NCBI GenBank assembly: GCA_023055425.1
Contig: JALGPY010000004.1
Coordinates: 56,753,718-56,817,717 of the forward strand
DNA length: 64,000 nt
Direction of reading: 5' to 3'
From: Linanthus parryae
Taxonomy: Eukaryota > Streptophyta > Magnoliopsida > Ericales > Polemoniaceae
The position numbers were made by a program, and so were the translations under genes. The notes beneath the pieces were generated by a model that had not been told where the DNA came from, made no database searches, and worked only from the letters and a program-made list of their open reading frames with translations. This document shows positions 46,332-56,458 of this stretch, in pieces (the first letter of the stretch is position 1; every line of letters begins with the position of its first letter).

Positions 46332-46524
46332 ACTTGAACTGCTTCCTTTGTCTTTGGAGGTTTCTTAGTTGTTTTTGATTCAGCTATGAAGTTACTGCGT
46401 TTATTTAACTTTGATTCTATATAATTATTCTTTCATGCTACTAATGTTTTTATTTTTTTATTTTTTTTTGCACAGTACTAGTGATTAACAAATTCATGGT
46501 TTTATCTTTAATCAAGGGGGAGAT
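46332..46524 (+). other. 3' untranslated end of element F interior, with PPT
   Basis: ACTTGAACTGCTTCC... to ATCTTTAATCAAGGGGGAGAT. No gene; the PPT leads straight into the LTR at 46525. Confidence 0.75.
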
Positions 46525-49262
46525 TGTGAGTTCAAAGTCTATTTCAAGGCCTTGAAACAACTTTCAAAGTCTTTGAAACAACACTACATTGCAAAGCATG
46601 AACTCAGAGGGAGTTTGCCTTCTAATTTGATATCTATTATCCTTTGACTGATTATGCTTTATTTTATGATTAAACACAAACTAATTTGATGTTTTAGTAT
46701 AATCTCACTGTTTAACTGAGTTTTTTCAAGATTAATTAGCTACCTATTTTGCACGAACTATTTCATAATCTATCCGTATGTAGAAAAGGAAATATGATAA
46801 CTCTCTTTTAGGAGTTATTTTTATACTTCCATATTACTTGTAATAGGCTTATTTCACATGATTTATATGTTACATTTGCACAAATATGTGAATTTGACTA
46901 TTTCTAAGCCTAAGAGTGAAAAGTTGTGTTTCTATCTTATTTGTGCATGTTTTCTCTCATATTTGCTATGATAATTGCACGGGTTGTTTAGTGTTGTGTA
47001 TCTCAGGTAAAATAGGTGCAATGGAGCTTATGAGATGCTTGGATATGCTTGGAATGGAGCTAGATGAAGAGGAGAAAAAGAGATGCACAAACGAAGAAAA
47101 GTTGGAAAAGTCACACAGGACAATCCTGCACTCTTTTCGATGCCTAGGAAAATCTACAAAGAATTTTGAAGCAAGGCTTGCGGCATTGGAAAGTAGACAT
47201 CCGTAGCTTTCCAACGGTATATGGTAGGCTCGAAGACGAGTCCGTATGAGGGGGATACAGCCCGCTCCAAACCAGCAAAGAATTCTGTCCGGGAATTACA
47301 AAGTAGAGGGGCTGAAGTGCAATTTCGGCTAGTTTTCATTAAAAAGCGTGCCCAGCTGGTAAAAAACGGGGAGGACGACCTAAGAGACATATATATTCAC
47401 GCATCTTTGAAGTCTTGGGAGCTAGGGAAGAAGGGAGACAAAGCTTGGAGCTTGGAAGATCATCTACATTGAAGATTCAAGGGTTTGATCATCTTTTCTT
47501 CTTCTATTCTTCATGAACTTCATTATTTTAGATATGTTGAACACTATTATGTCTAGCTAAACACTTTAAGCTAGGTGATTGATGAAGACGTTTTTCCGGA
47601 TTTTGGACATGATACATGCGTTTGCTTAAAGTTTATGAATGTTCTAGTTATCTTACATATTCTTGTACTTCATTCTTGGTATTCTTGGCTTGATCACCCT
47701 TAGGATACTAGTCGTTGAGATTGTTGCACGAAAGTGAACTTTTTGATACATGTTAAAGGATATTGTAGGTAATCTTGTAGTTTCTTGAGACCGAGAGGAG
47801 ATAGAAACTTGATTAATCGTGTGAGGGTAGTTTCAATTGATTTTTGTTAGAACTTAGTAAATTCGGTGGACCGTTAGGACCCGAAATCTATTATTTACAC
47901 AAATTCACGTGAGATCGAGAGAAGATCATGATGAGCATTACCCGATCTAACTAGAACGTGAGTAGAGTGTTTCATGCATAATTCCGGAAATCGTTAACAA
48001 CCCTAGGGACATCAATTGCCTAGTCCTTCCTTATTAATCGTATTACATCACAATTTATCTTCGTTTAAAGTGAAAATTCTCCAAAAATATTTAGTTACTT
48101 GTCATTTAATTTTAATCGCTTGTTTGTGGGCGACAACTTTATAAAATCCAAACCCTTCTTACCGGTTACATAGATATCTCATAATTACTTTCTAGTTAAC
48201 TAATAATCGTAAATTCCCTTGGGTTCGATACTCGGAGTCGTAAAATACTCCACTTACTACTTGACCGTATACTTGCGTTTAAGCGCGTAAAGAATTCGCG
48301 TCAAAATCCAGCTTGCAAAAGGATCCTACACTCATGGAATCATGTATGGACCTTCCAAATACCCACAGATTAATGATCGGATCAGTATCTTTGAAGATAC
48401 TGAGCAACTAGCCGTTCGGAGTGATCTTTCAGAGAGTCAAAGATGCTGCTTGCTTTTAGGAAATTCTGTTTTGAAGAAGGTCCTATATAATTTGCATTTC
48501 AAACTAGCAAAACAAGGAGACAGTTGAGAGAATTAGTACACAACTTTGACAGAGACATTCAATAACTCTCAAGGATTCACAAGCAACACAGAAGAAGATT
48601 CAATTCATACAATCCAAGCATCAGAAGATCACTGCAGACTCAAAACTGCTTCACTTTGTTACAGTGTTCTTCTTTATGCACTTCATTCGTATATCATTAT
48701 GTTAATACTTCTCTTATCTTAAACTCGTGGTGTTGTTCAAGAGGAAAAAAAATAGATTCTTATTGAATCATTTAGCTAGAGCATGTACTAGATAGGTTAG
48801 TGAGATGCACAAGCTGTAACAGAGAAAGGAAAGTCTCTATGCTTGAGATCTAGGGCTTAGCTTTTGATTAATAAGAAGTCTATTTGAGATCCTGCAGGGA
48901 TTAGATCCCTCAGGCAGAGACGTAGGTCATTGAGGACTGAACTCTGTAAAATCCTTGTGTCTATTGCTCTTTACATTTCTGTTTCTATATTTCTCAAGTT
49001 ATCCACTCAAAACAAGCTTTTCTGTTCAAAGCCTTGAAAGGCATTTCAAGACCTTGAAAACTATCAACAAACTTTTCTACTACCTGTTTTCATTCCAAGG
49101 ACTTGAAACTCATTTCATGGCCTTTAAATACTTCCTTATTTCTACAAACTTGTTTGAATCCATTCTGACAAAAGTTGTCATACTCTATTCACCCCCCCCC
49201 CCTCTAGAGTATTGATCTGTATTTTCTACCTACATACTGGCATTAATAAATTGACTCCATCA
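46525..49262 (+). repeat. 3' LTR of element F, interrupted by a solo LTR
   Basis: Starts TGTGAGTTCAAAGTC with the palindrome TTTCAAGGCCTTGAAA at 46542-46557. It resumes at 48309 and runs to CTCTAGAGTATTGATCTG and probably CTCCATCA (49262). The right border is uncertain by about 30 bp. Net length is about 1.23 kb. The TSD cannot be checked because the other end is outside the window. Confidence 0.75.
46795..48303 (+). mobile_element. Element G: solo LTR of an Athila-like element related to H
   Basis: TGATAACTCTCTTTTAGGAG...AGAATTCGCGTCA, 1509 bp, is the complement-strand counterpart of the H LTR (TGACACG...GGTTATCA). Flanks are AAATA and AAATC, a TSD with one mismatch. The F LTR sequence resumes behind it, aligning with 26220-26300 of the F-type solo LTR. 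No PBS, PPT or interior. Confidence 0.82.
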
Positions 49263-50029
49263 ACACTGTCTCATTACTTGGCTTCATTTGGTTGTTAATC
49301 TTAGTTAAATATGGTTTTGTTTTCATTCATAACTGAAGATTTTGCAACAAAAAAGCAAGGCAATCCAACAAGGTTCAAATCAATCTTTTAAGCTACACAC
49401 AATAATATCAAAGAAATTTTACCGAATTAGATATCACTGAATTCTGAATCATCATAATGTCAACAACAACAACAAAAATCAATCACTTGCCCTCAAATAT
49501 TGAATCGGTGAATGCAAGGATACCAGATTCCGATAAGCCAAAGGTGATCGAGACCTTTTGGCTAGTCTTTTGATTCCAACGCCGAACGAGAGAAAAAACG
49601 TCGGTTGGACAACGCGCGTGCTGGCTTCAAGGACCGACGATATATCTACGGAAACCGATGTGTTTTTGTTATCACATTTTTCTTTTGTATATATGTGGTG
49701 CCATTATTTCCCACCTCTAATATATTTCCCACCACATATTTTTTCCACTCAATTTTAACATTAGTCATGAAAACTTAGAGTGATATTTAGTTATCCTAAT
49801 ATAAAATTGTAGCTAGTAACATATAGTTATGAAATTATAACCGAGATGTAGCTAATGTAGCTAGTAACATTAGTTATGAAAAATTACGTTTAGACTTGAA
49901 TAATAATTTACCAATATGCATCAATTACGTTTGATTGAATTGTAAATTTTGTTTTCTCAAAAAAAAAAAAAGAATTGTAAATTTTGTTTTATTTTAACAC
50001 TCGGTGATATTGTTTCGTTATTTTGTAGG
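49263..50029. other. Unassigned flank of element F
   Basis: A/T-rich sequence without a recognisable gene. A short open stretch at 49558-49680 looks exon-like in composition but cannot be assigned. Two related GTAGCTAGTAACAT pieces lie near 49810 and 49857. Confidence 0.4.
49937..49990. repeat. 19-bp direct repeat around CTC plus poly-A
   Basis: GAATTGTAAATTTTGTTTT occurs at 49937-49955 and 49972-49990, separated only by CTC and 13 A. It resembles a minimal poly-A retroposition footprint, or a slippage duplication. Confidence 0.7.
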
Positions 50030-50189
50030 ATCACGAAACATTGTTGATTGCGGCTCTTGGACCATTTCCTCAGAAGATGTACGATGTACCTTACAAACCG
50101 GATTCCGTATCGACCAGGTTTAAAGTACAATCGGTCCCCAAGTTGAAGGATTATGCTCGGACCGACGTTAGGAGATTTATTCGGTGAAG
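50030..50189 (+). pseudogene. Exon-like fragment of unknown gene
   Basis: After a pyrimidine-rich stretch ending TTTTGTAG, a frame reads DHETLLIAALGPFPQKMYDV, then TRFKVQSVPKLKDYARTDVR, and stops at TGA near 50187. The codon use and the acceptor-like boundary suggest a captured or relic exon. I do not recognise the protein. It could belong to the same kind of repeat-associated gene as the DUF1985-like sequence at 55712, but nothing proves it. Confidence 0.25.
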
Positions 50190-50190
50190 A

Positions 50191-50214
50191 TTGGCAAGCC
50201 TAAAGGCTTGCCAA
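50191..50214. repeat. Perfect 11-bp-stem hairpin
   Basis: TTGGCAAGCCT-AA-AGGCTTGCCAA, immediately after the exon-like fragment. It could be a terminator-like structure or a transposon-end relic. Confidence 0.6.
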
Positions 50215-50531
50215 ATACGAACACGCAAACACAGGAACACCATATTTTTTCCCCAACACACGAAATTTCTTCTTCGGTTCCTCCAAATACGGTAGAGACA
50301 TTGTTTCTGTAGTGATAATAAAAGAGTAAAATACACTACCCTGCCCCTAAGATAAACTAAATACGCTACCCTCCCCCTAAGATGAATGAAACTACATAAC
50401 AATATAAAATAACCCGACGAATTAAAGACTAGTTCCGAACATAGTCCTTGACATGACGTGGAGGGTGTCGAGCTCGTCATCCTCGTCTCGTAGCCGTGTC
50501 ACCTAACGGATGCACATCTGTGTTACCTCCA

Positions 50532-50578
50532 CCCCCCCCCCCCCCCCGGGGGGGTGGGGGTGGGTGGGGGGGGGGGGG
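50532..50578. repeat. C-run meeting a G-run
   Basis: About 16 C followed directly by G-rich sequence to 50578 with few T interruptions. Such a self-complementary homopolymer junction is biologically odd and may mark a sequencing or assembly fault. Confidence 0.7.
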
Positions 50579-50900
50579 TTAGCTACCACCTTGTCCTCAA
50601 GAAAAAAGTAGGACCAATGGGCGCCCAAGGCTGCTATCGTCACACCCTGCAAGACGACACGTGAATCCCAATGGAGACATTCCCCATTACAACTATCACC
50701 TTGAAAGCTGGCATGGCCTTAAGCGGTAATTGAAACTTCTCGTCCAGCTAGGGATGGATGAAGTTGTGTGTCGACAAGAATCACATGACGAAGAGGGGTC
50801 TTAGGACAACAGTTACAAGGAGGGTGATCAGCATGTCTCTCTGATAACTGAAAAGGGTCGCACGCGAGTGTAAGAACTACTCACGTGCGACGAGCCTTAG
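50579..50900 (-). pseudogene. Possible chromovirus pol 3' tail relic
   Basis: On the minus strand a broken frame includes LDEKFQLPLKAMPAF, and near 50590-50610 FFLEDKV, similar to the (F)HLEDKV ending of chromodomain-type gypsy pol. CTTG-AGGA-CAAG forms the same AGGA-loop hairpin seen before the PPTs of C and E. The neighbouring C/G tract sits where a PPT would be. No LTR could be defined. Confidence 0.3.
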
Positions 50901-52019
50901 TCTAGCCTCCAAGCCACTTAGATCTCGTGACTCCCGTACGGATTATACACGAGGGTAACCCTGTCTCATAGGCCCTATATGGATAAGTACGATTGTAGAC
51001 ATAAGTATAGAGTGACAGTGGAGTAGCATCATGTCTTATCAGCAGCTACTATGTGGATAATGATTAACATGGCTAAGATGCACTATCTACAACCCGCCAA
51101 ACTGTTGGAGCCACTGCTCAGTCTAACTAATGTTTCTAAAAAGTCAAACTTTGTCAAATTTAACTTGTTGACTTAAAATGTTATTCTAAACAATTTTTCC
51201 AGAATGTCATTTTGGTCAATTAGGTAATATGATAGCTCAACACATAAATTCAAAGTTCGTGAAGGATTATCCGAGACATGTAAAAGGACATGTTCTTTGT
51301 CCTTGTACAATAAGAAGGATTATCCACATCAATGCAGCTGGGGGAGGTGTGGTTCTTATATCCTCCCATCTTGTGTTATAACTTCAGCTACCTCACATTA
51401 TGGACTAACCAAAACTTTCGCTTGATCTTATTCATAAACTCATTAAGGGTTCATCGCGTCTCCAAGTACAACACTTATCGTGTGTTCCTCATAGGTTTGA
51501 TGTTTTCAATCAAACCACCACTCCCCTTTGCAAGTAACAACTGGTTTTTCATGCTTAGAAAAGGGATATAAAAGCTAAATGTATTACAAAAGTGGTCAAA
51601 ATGATCTCAAGGAACAAGTAAATTGGGTCGTCGAACTGACAGTTCAACTTTCGAACTATTATTTCAATGGGTCTAGCCATGTTGAACTAATAGTTCGATG
51701 GTTGAACTGCTTATTTCAAAACATATACCCGAAAACATATTGAACTAATAGTTTGATATGTCAAAATGTCACATTGACAACCTTTTTCTTAGAACATACA
51801 AATTTCTACCCTCAAAGTTCCTGAAATGACAAACAAAAACCGTCCCACTTTTTCATCAGTTCAATTAAAAGACATGCCTAGACCCATTAGGTTTCTGAAA
51901 AATACAAGACAACCCCCCTGAAGAAAACCCGCGGTATTCGCAAATAAACACCCAACCCAATCGATTCCAATCATGAGTGTAAGCCATGAAATCTCAATTT
52001 TTTAAATCAATAACGAATC
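50901..52019. other. No gene recognised
   Basis: Moderately A/T-rich. Contains three imperfect palindromes of the type TTGAACTAATAGTTCGA between 51633 and 51760. No terminal repeats or coding motifs are seen. Confidence 0.4.
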
Positions 52020-54680
52020 AGGGGGAGATTTAGCCCATATCCAGTCCAAAAAATGCGAAATATAGTTGAGAAATAGGCGGATCGGGTCTCCCGTTGTGGG
52101 ACTCGGTGGTGGTGGCCGACGACGGTGTTCTGGCAGATTCTGTGCGCAATTTAGGAGCTATACGTGTTCCTTGGACCTCCAGAAGATGATTGGGGTGATT
52201 TTCGGAGTTGGGTGTCATTGCTTTGGCCGAGATCGAAGCTCCGCCGGCAACAATGGTAGCCGGTGGTGGTGGATCTGAAACTGCCGGAGCTGCTGGTGGT
52301 GGTGGTGGTGGTGGTGGTCGTGGGTCTGGCGAATTCATAGAGGGTGAGATAGGGAGAGAAGAGCCGAGAGAAACAGAGGGAGGGAGAGAGAGAGACAGTT
52401 GCGGTGGTGGTGTTGTCCGTCGGATAAATCAGAGAGAAAGATTTTTGCGGATAAAAAGTTGTGATTTTCGCCGCATAAATCAGAGAGAAAGAGAAGATAG
52501 GTGAGACTAAGAGAGATCGAGAGGGAGAAAGGGGAGGCAGAGAGTGTGATGGACAGAGGTGGTGATGGCGGTGGCGTTGATGTGGCTGGTGGCGATGGAT
52601 GGTGCTGGTGATGGTGATTTGGATGGTGCTAGTGAAGGTGGGGAGAGAGTAGAAGAAGTTTTTTTTAAAAGTGGGTCCCACATATTTTTTGGTTAGTCCG
52701 TTCTCCTATTTCTTTTCCTTTCATGTCTAAATACCCATCCCTAAAGGACATAATGTCCATTTTGCAACTTCCCCCATGAACAACCACCACTACACTACCA
52801 GCCCATCTCCCTCAATGTGTGTTATGTACACAACCCAGCACCAACAATCTTCCATACCTCCTACAAATCCACCACCACAAATTAGCCTCACAACATATCC
52901 ACAAACAACAACAACAACAAAAAAGAAATCCACCATAACAAATTCACAACAAAAAAACCATCACCGTACCTTGGGTTTGAAACAATCAAATTGACAATAA
53001 GAAAACCATCACCTGATTAGTTGTGAAGCACTTTGTTGTGAGGCTACCCTGTGCCACCACCACCATTAAATCAAATTGGCAGCCGAAACCTATAATCCAC
53101 CAATCGGAGGGGAACCGTAACACCAACCTGGGTTTTAACCCAAAAAGAGAGAGACAGATCGAGAGAACAAGACAGAGGAAGTGATGGATGAGGGTGGAGA
53201 GAGCTAGGGCAACCAACAACAGCGATCGCAAGGACCAGACGCCACTAGTGTTGTTCCCCCTCCCTCTTTCCGTCGTCTTCTTGCTCTTCATGTTGGATTT
53301 GATTCCCAGGTCGGTCCAGACCAAATTGATTCTTGGTGGGTTGCGGTCCAAATCTTGTGGTGTGTGTGCAGCGATGATGGTGGCTGAGGGAGTGGGTGAA
53401 GGTCGTGGTTGTTTTCAGAGGTGGAGGCGGCAGTGGCGATGGTGGGTTCACGAAGGAGACAGGAGAAGAAGAGGATTTTGAGGAGGACAGCTAGGGTTGG
53501 AAATGAGGAGAGAAGGAGATGGAAGAGAATTTATAATGAGGTAAATTGCTTGAATGTTACGGGTAAACTCATCTTTTTTATGGTAACGTGAGAGGATCTG
53601 TCATTCATAAGGGTACAAAGCGGAATTTTTAAAACATGAGGGAGGCAAATTACCAAAAGACATTGGTGGAAAGTTTTTTTTACCCTTATTTATATGCATG
53701 GCTGATTTTAATTATCAACTCACATGCAAATGAAGTACCACTCTGTACTTCCTCGTGCTCGCAACTAAGGAGGGGCACGGTGATTTAAGAAAAATGCCAT
53801 TTTGACTGGTTTGCCCTTATCGTATTTCGTAATTCCAAAATATAACCCTTTCCCTCTCTAACAGTTTCTCTCTCTTTTCCAACAACAACATCAAAATTGA
53901 ACAAGAAATCTCACTTTTCCAACAAAATCAAAATTGAACAAGAAATCTCCCTCTTTTACAAGAACAACATCAAATTGGAACAAGAAACTAAAGAAAAAAT
54001 ACAAGACCAACATCCATTCAAGAAGTCTCCCTCTTTTACAAGAACAACATCAAATTGGAACAAGAAACTAAAGAAAAAATACAAGACCAACATCAATTCA
54101 AGTCCAACCATATCGTATCTAAAAAAAAAGAATCACTAATCAAGAGAACGGGCAGCTGCCAGAAAGTCACAACAACACCACCGCCGCCGCCGCCTAAAAC
54201 CAAGAAGAGTAAAAGACACAAACATATCTTTCTGAGAGAGAGGAGGAGGAGGAGGAGTAATATACCTGGGTTTCGCCGCCTCGCCGCCTCCATGGAGTGC
54301 CCAATCGGAGCAGCCACCAGCCATGGAAATCGGCGACCAAGCAGCAGATAGGGAGAAACCCAAACTCTGAAACGACCATGGAACCACCACAAGCGTGGTC
54401 TTGAATTGAGGTTAACGATGATCGGAGAGCAATGGTGAAAATTGTGAAGCAAAAAAAGTCAATTCTTACTGGCAAAGATTAATTGGAGAGATTTACATGT
54501 GTTATTTGTGATGAACAGTGTTGTTTTGGGATAAGAGAGGGGAGAAAGTTTTTTCACATTTTCTCTCTTTAGGGGCTGAATTGTGAAAGAATTGGCGTCC
54601 TACCAGTCTGGTGAATTGGTCTTTGAAAAATACCCGTCTCTCACTTATGTTTGGCGTGTGTAACCCACGCGGGGGTTATA
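52020..54680. other. Low-complexity, GA/CT- and trinucleotide-rich stretch
   Basis: No reliable gene. Three similar blocks (about 52030-52680, 52770-53570 and 53800-54560) combine GAGAGAG/CTCTCTC tracts, GGTGGT or CCGCCG runs and proline-, arginine- or glycine-rich frames on both strands. The composition resembles the interior of the MITE at 8308-9222, but no terminal inverted repeats could be found. Confidence 0.4.
53946..54105 (+). repeat. 80-bp tandem duplication
   Basis: TCTCCCTCTTTTACAAGAAC starts at 53946 and again at 54026. The two 80-bp units are nearly identical. Confidence 0.85.
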
Positions 54681-54769
54681 CAATTTAATCAACTAAAATT
54701 AACACTTAATCAGGCAAATTAATAAAACAAACCAATACACATCATCATCCACCCCCTCGAATTCACACC

Positions 54770-55711
54770 AACTGCAACTGCAACTCACTTTCTCTCTCTC
54801 TCTCTTCTCTGCAACTCACTCACCTCCGCTCCGGCCGCCCTCTTACCCCTTCCTAACCCCGTCGCCACTGAGACACTCACCGTCGACGAAGAGGTTTGCC
54901 TTTTCAAATACCCCCTTTCTCAATTCTGTAACTTACTTGATGGTTCCATGTACATCTTTGTAATTGATGTTTGAATGAAAGAAAAATTAAATCCATGTTT
55001 GAATATCTTGTCACTTGTAAAATTTGATCATAATTCCACCAAATCAAGAACTCGGACGAGATCCAGATCTAGAACTCTGACGATGACCTGTTCTAGATCG
55101 TGGAACTCGTACGAGTAGTTCTCGTCTCTGTATCACGAGATGAATACTGAGACGAGAACCTATAAAACTGGGACGAGGAGAAAGCAAGACCCTGCCGAGG
55201 AGCAGTTTACTCGTCTTGAGACGAGAACTTCACGCTCCTCTCTGTATAAGCCATCTTATACTGAGACGAGCATGACTCTCGTCTCGGTTAAGACCAGTTT
55301 ATACTGGGACGAGCAATGTTCTCATCTCGGTATAGACCAGCTTATAATGAGACAGGCAACATGCTCGTCTCAGTATATCAAGTTTATACTGCTCGTCTCA
55401 ACAGTTAGAAGATGAAAAAAAACCCATTGGTTCCAGACTTAGAACAGTCCTGCAACTTGAACACTTAAAATTATTTATCTGTGTAGACTTGAACAGTAAT
55501 GGATCTCCCATCAACACTTCATCGTACAAAAAAAATGTGACACACTTATACTGAATCTAAATTCAGTAACACTTGTACCCTCAAAAAAATTCAGTCACAC
55601 TTATAATAAGTAAAAAACTTATAAACTTTTATGTAACAGACCATTATAAATAGTTTGAAGTACTTCATTATTTATCTGACATTATTAATGAAAGTTAAAT
55701 TTGAATTGTAG
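54770..55711 (+). other. Putative 5' UTR and first intron upstream of the DUF1985-like sequence
   Basis: 54770-54893 is CT-rich, leader-like sequence. A plausible acceptor, AATTGTAG, ends at 55711, immediately before the coding frame. The stretch between holds the hairpin repeat array at about 55110-55405. The splice model is inference only. Confidence 0.3.
55108..55405. repeat. Hairpin-rich array of GAGACGAG / CTCGTCTC motifs
   Basis: Tandem units of about 43 bp start at 55256, 55299, 55342 and 55384 (last one partial), each opening TTATACTG or a variant. Each contains GAGACGAG and then CTCGTCTC or variants, so each unit folds on itself. Upstream lie a perfect GTTCTCGTCTC...GAGACGAGAAC pair (55117-55158) and CTCGTCT-TG-AGACGAG (55210-55225). 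Confidence 0.85.
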
Positions 55712-56458
55712 AAGCAAATAATCAAGGTTTCAGAGTTCGACGAGAAGTTGGGAGATTTACCGCTTCCATTGTGCCAGATTAAAGTCGAGAAAGGAAACAT
55801 CACTACGAGGGTAGCCTTGAAAGGGTACAAGCAGTGTTTCCAATACGTCTGCTCTGAGGTTCGGGAATTGATGGAAGAAAGGCTCCCACAGCTGAAGTTT
55901 TTGTTTGACATCCATTGCGCGAGCAACGTTACCTTTCCTAGTATGGTTGTGAATCTTGTCATGCACGCAAAGATGAACACGGAGAAAAAAGATCATGATT
56001 TTTGGTTCTACAAAAACAACATGCCAGTTCGGTTTGGATTGCAGGAGTTTTGTTTAGTTCCGGGTTGAGCTTCAACGAAACAACTGGTTATGGTGATAAA
56101 GAGCATGCATACGGGTGTGCTGAAAAGTATTTACCTGATCACAGGCTCGGTAACAACATCAACGTATCGGAGATTGAAAATGTTTTGCATGGCATCAAGC
56201 CCAAAATCAAAGATTTCACTGAGGAGGAGAAATTTGATTATGCGAGACTGCTAATGGTATGCCTGATTGGACGAATGACGTTTTTGAAAACCAATGCGGA
56301 CACAATATCCATGACACCGTTTGGCCTGCTTTCGGATTTTTAATGGGCAAACAAATTCGGATGGGCCAGGTACTTGTGGCCAGGTTTCAGTGAGCAAGTG
56401 GCTGAGGAGGCTTGGACAAAAGGTATGATGGCCACGGTCGCTGATGCGCAAACTAACG
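55712..56458 (+). pseudogene. DUF1985-like gene fragment (Mutator/Ulp1-associated type)
   Basis: The frame begins KQIIKVSEFDEKLGDLPLPL and continues ERLPQLKFLFDIHCAS, then DFWFYKNNMPVRFGLQEFCL. Size, order and the (R)FG(L/I)(Q/R)EFCLV motif resemble DUF1985 (PF09331 from memory), found in plant proteins with Ulp1 protease domains carried by Mutator-like elements. A one-base frameshift near 56055-56066 separates VPG from LSFNETTGYGD. An in-frame TAA follows at about 56342 (SDF-stop-WANKFGWARYLW). Element D cuts it off at 56459, so the downstream part is missing here. Function is unknown. Confidence 0.55.

Larger units (their letters stand above)
1..49262 (+). mobile_element. Element F: SIRE-like Ty1/copia retrotransposon, 3' part, outermost host of the nested stack
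   Basis: Removing the nested insertions leaves one contiguous plus-strand element: 1-1615, 36758-37103, 46332-46794 and 48309 to about 49262. It holds a decayed ORF, an acidic C-terminal coding tail, a PPT (AATCAAGGGGGAGATTG at 46511-46525) and an LTR opening with TGTGAGTTC. The LTR is about 1.23 kb after subtraction, matching the 1241-bp solo LTR of the same family at 25931-27171. An extra ORF between pol and the 3' LTR and an AAGGGGGAGATTG-type PPT fit the SIRE/Maximus lineage; this assignment is inference because gag and pol lie outside the window. The 5' half is off the left edge. Confidence 0.7.

Noticed and set aside
52030..54475. Overlapping ORFs rich in P, G, R or T at 52030-54475
   Set aside because: Frames created by trinucleotide and GA/CT repeats; several overlap in multiple frames and none has domain motifs.
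50030..56458. One continuous host gene joining the exon-like piece at 50030 with the DUF1985-like piece at 55712
   Set aside because: Nothing links them: a stop follows the first piece, a possible retroelement relic and low-complexity DNA lie between, and no shared domain is seen.
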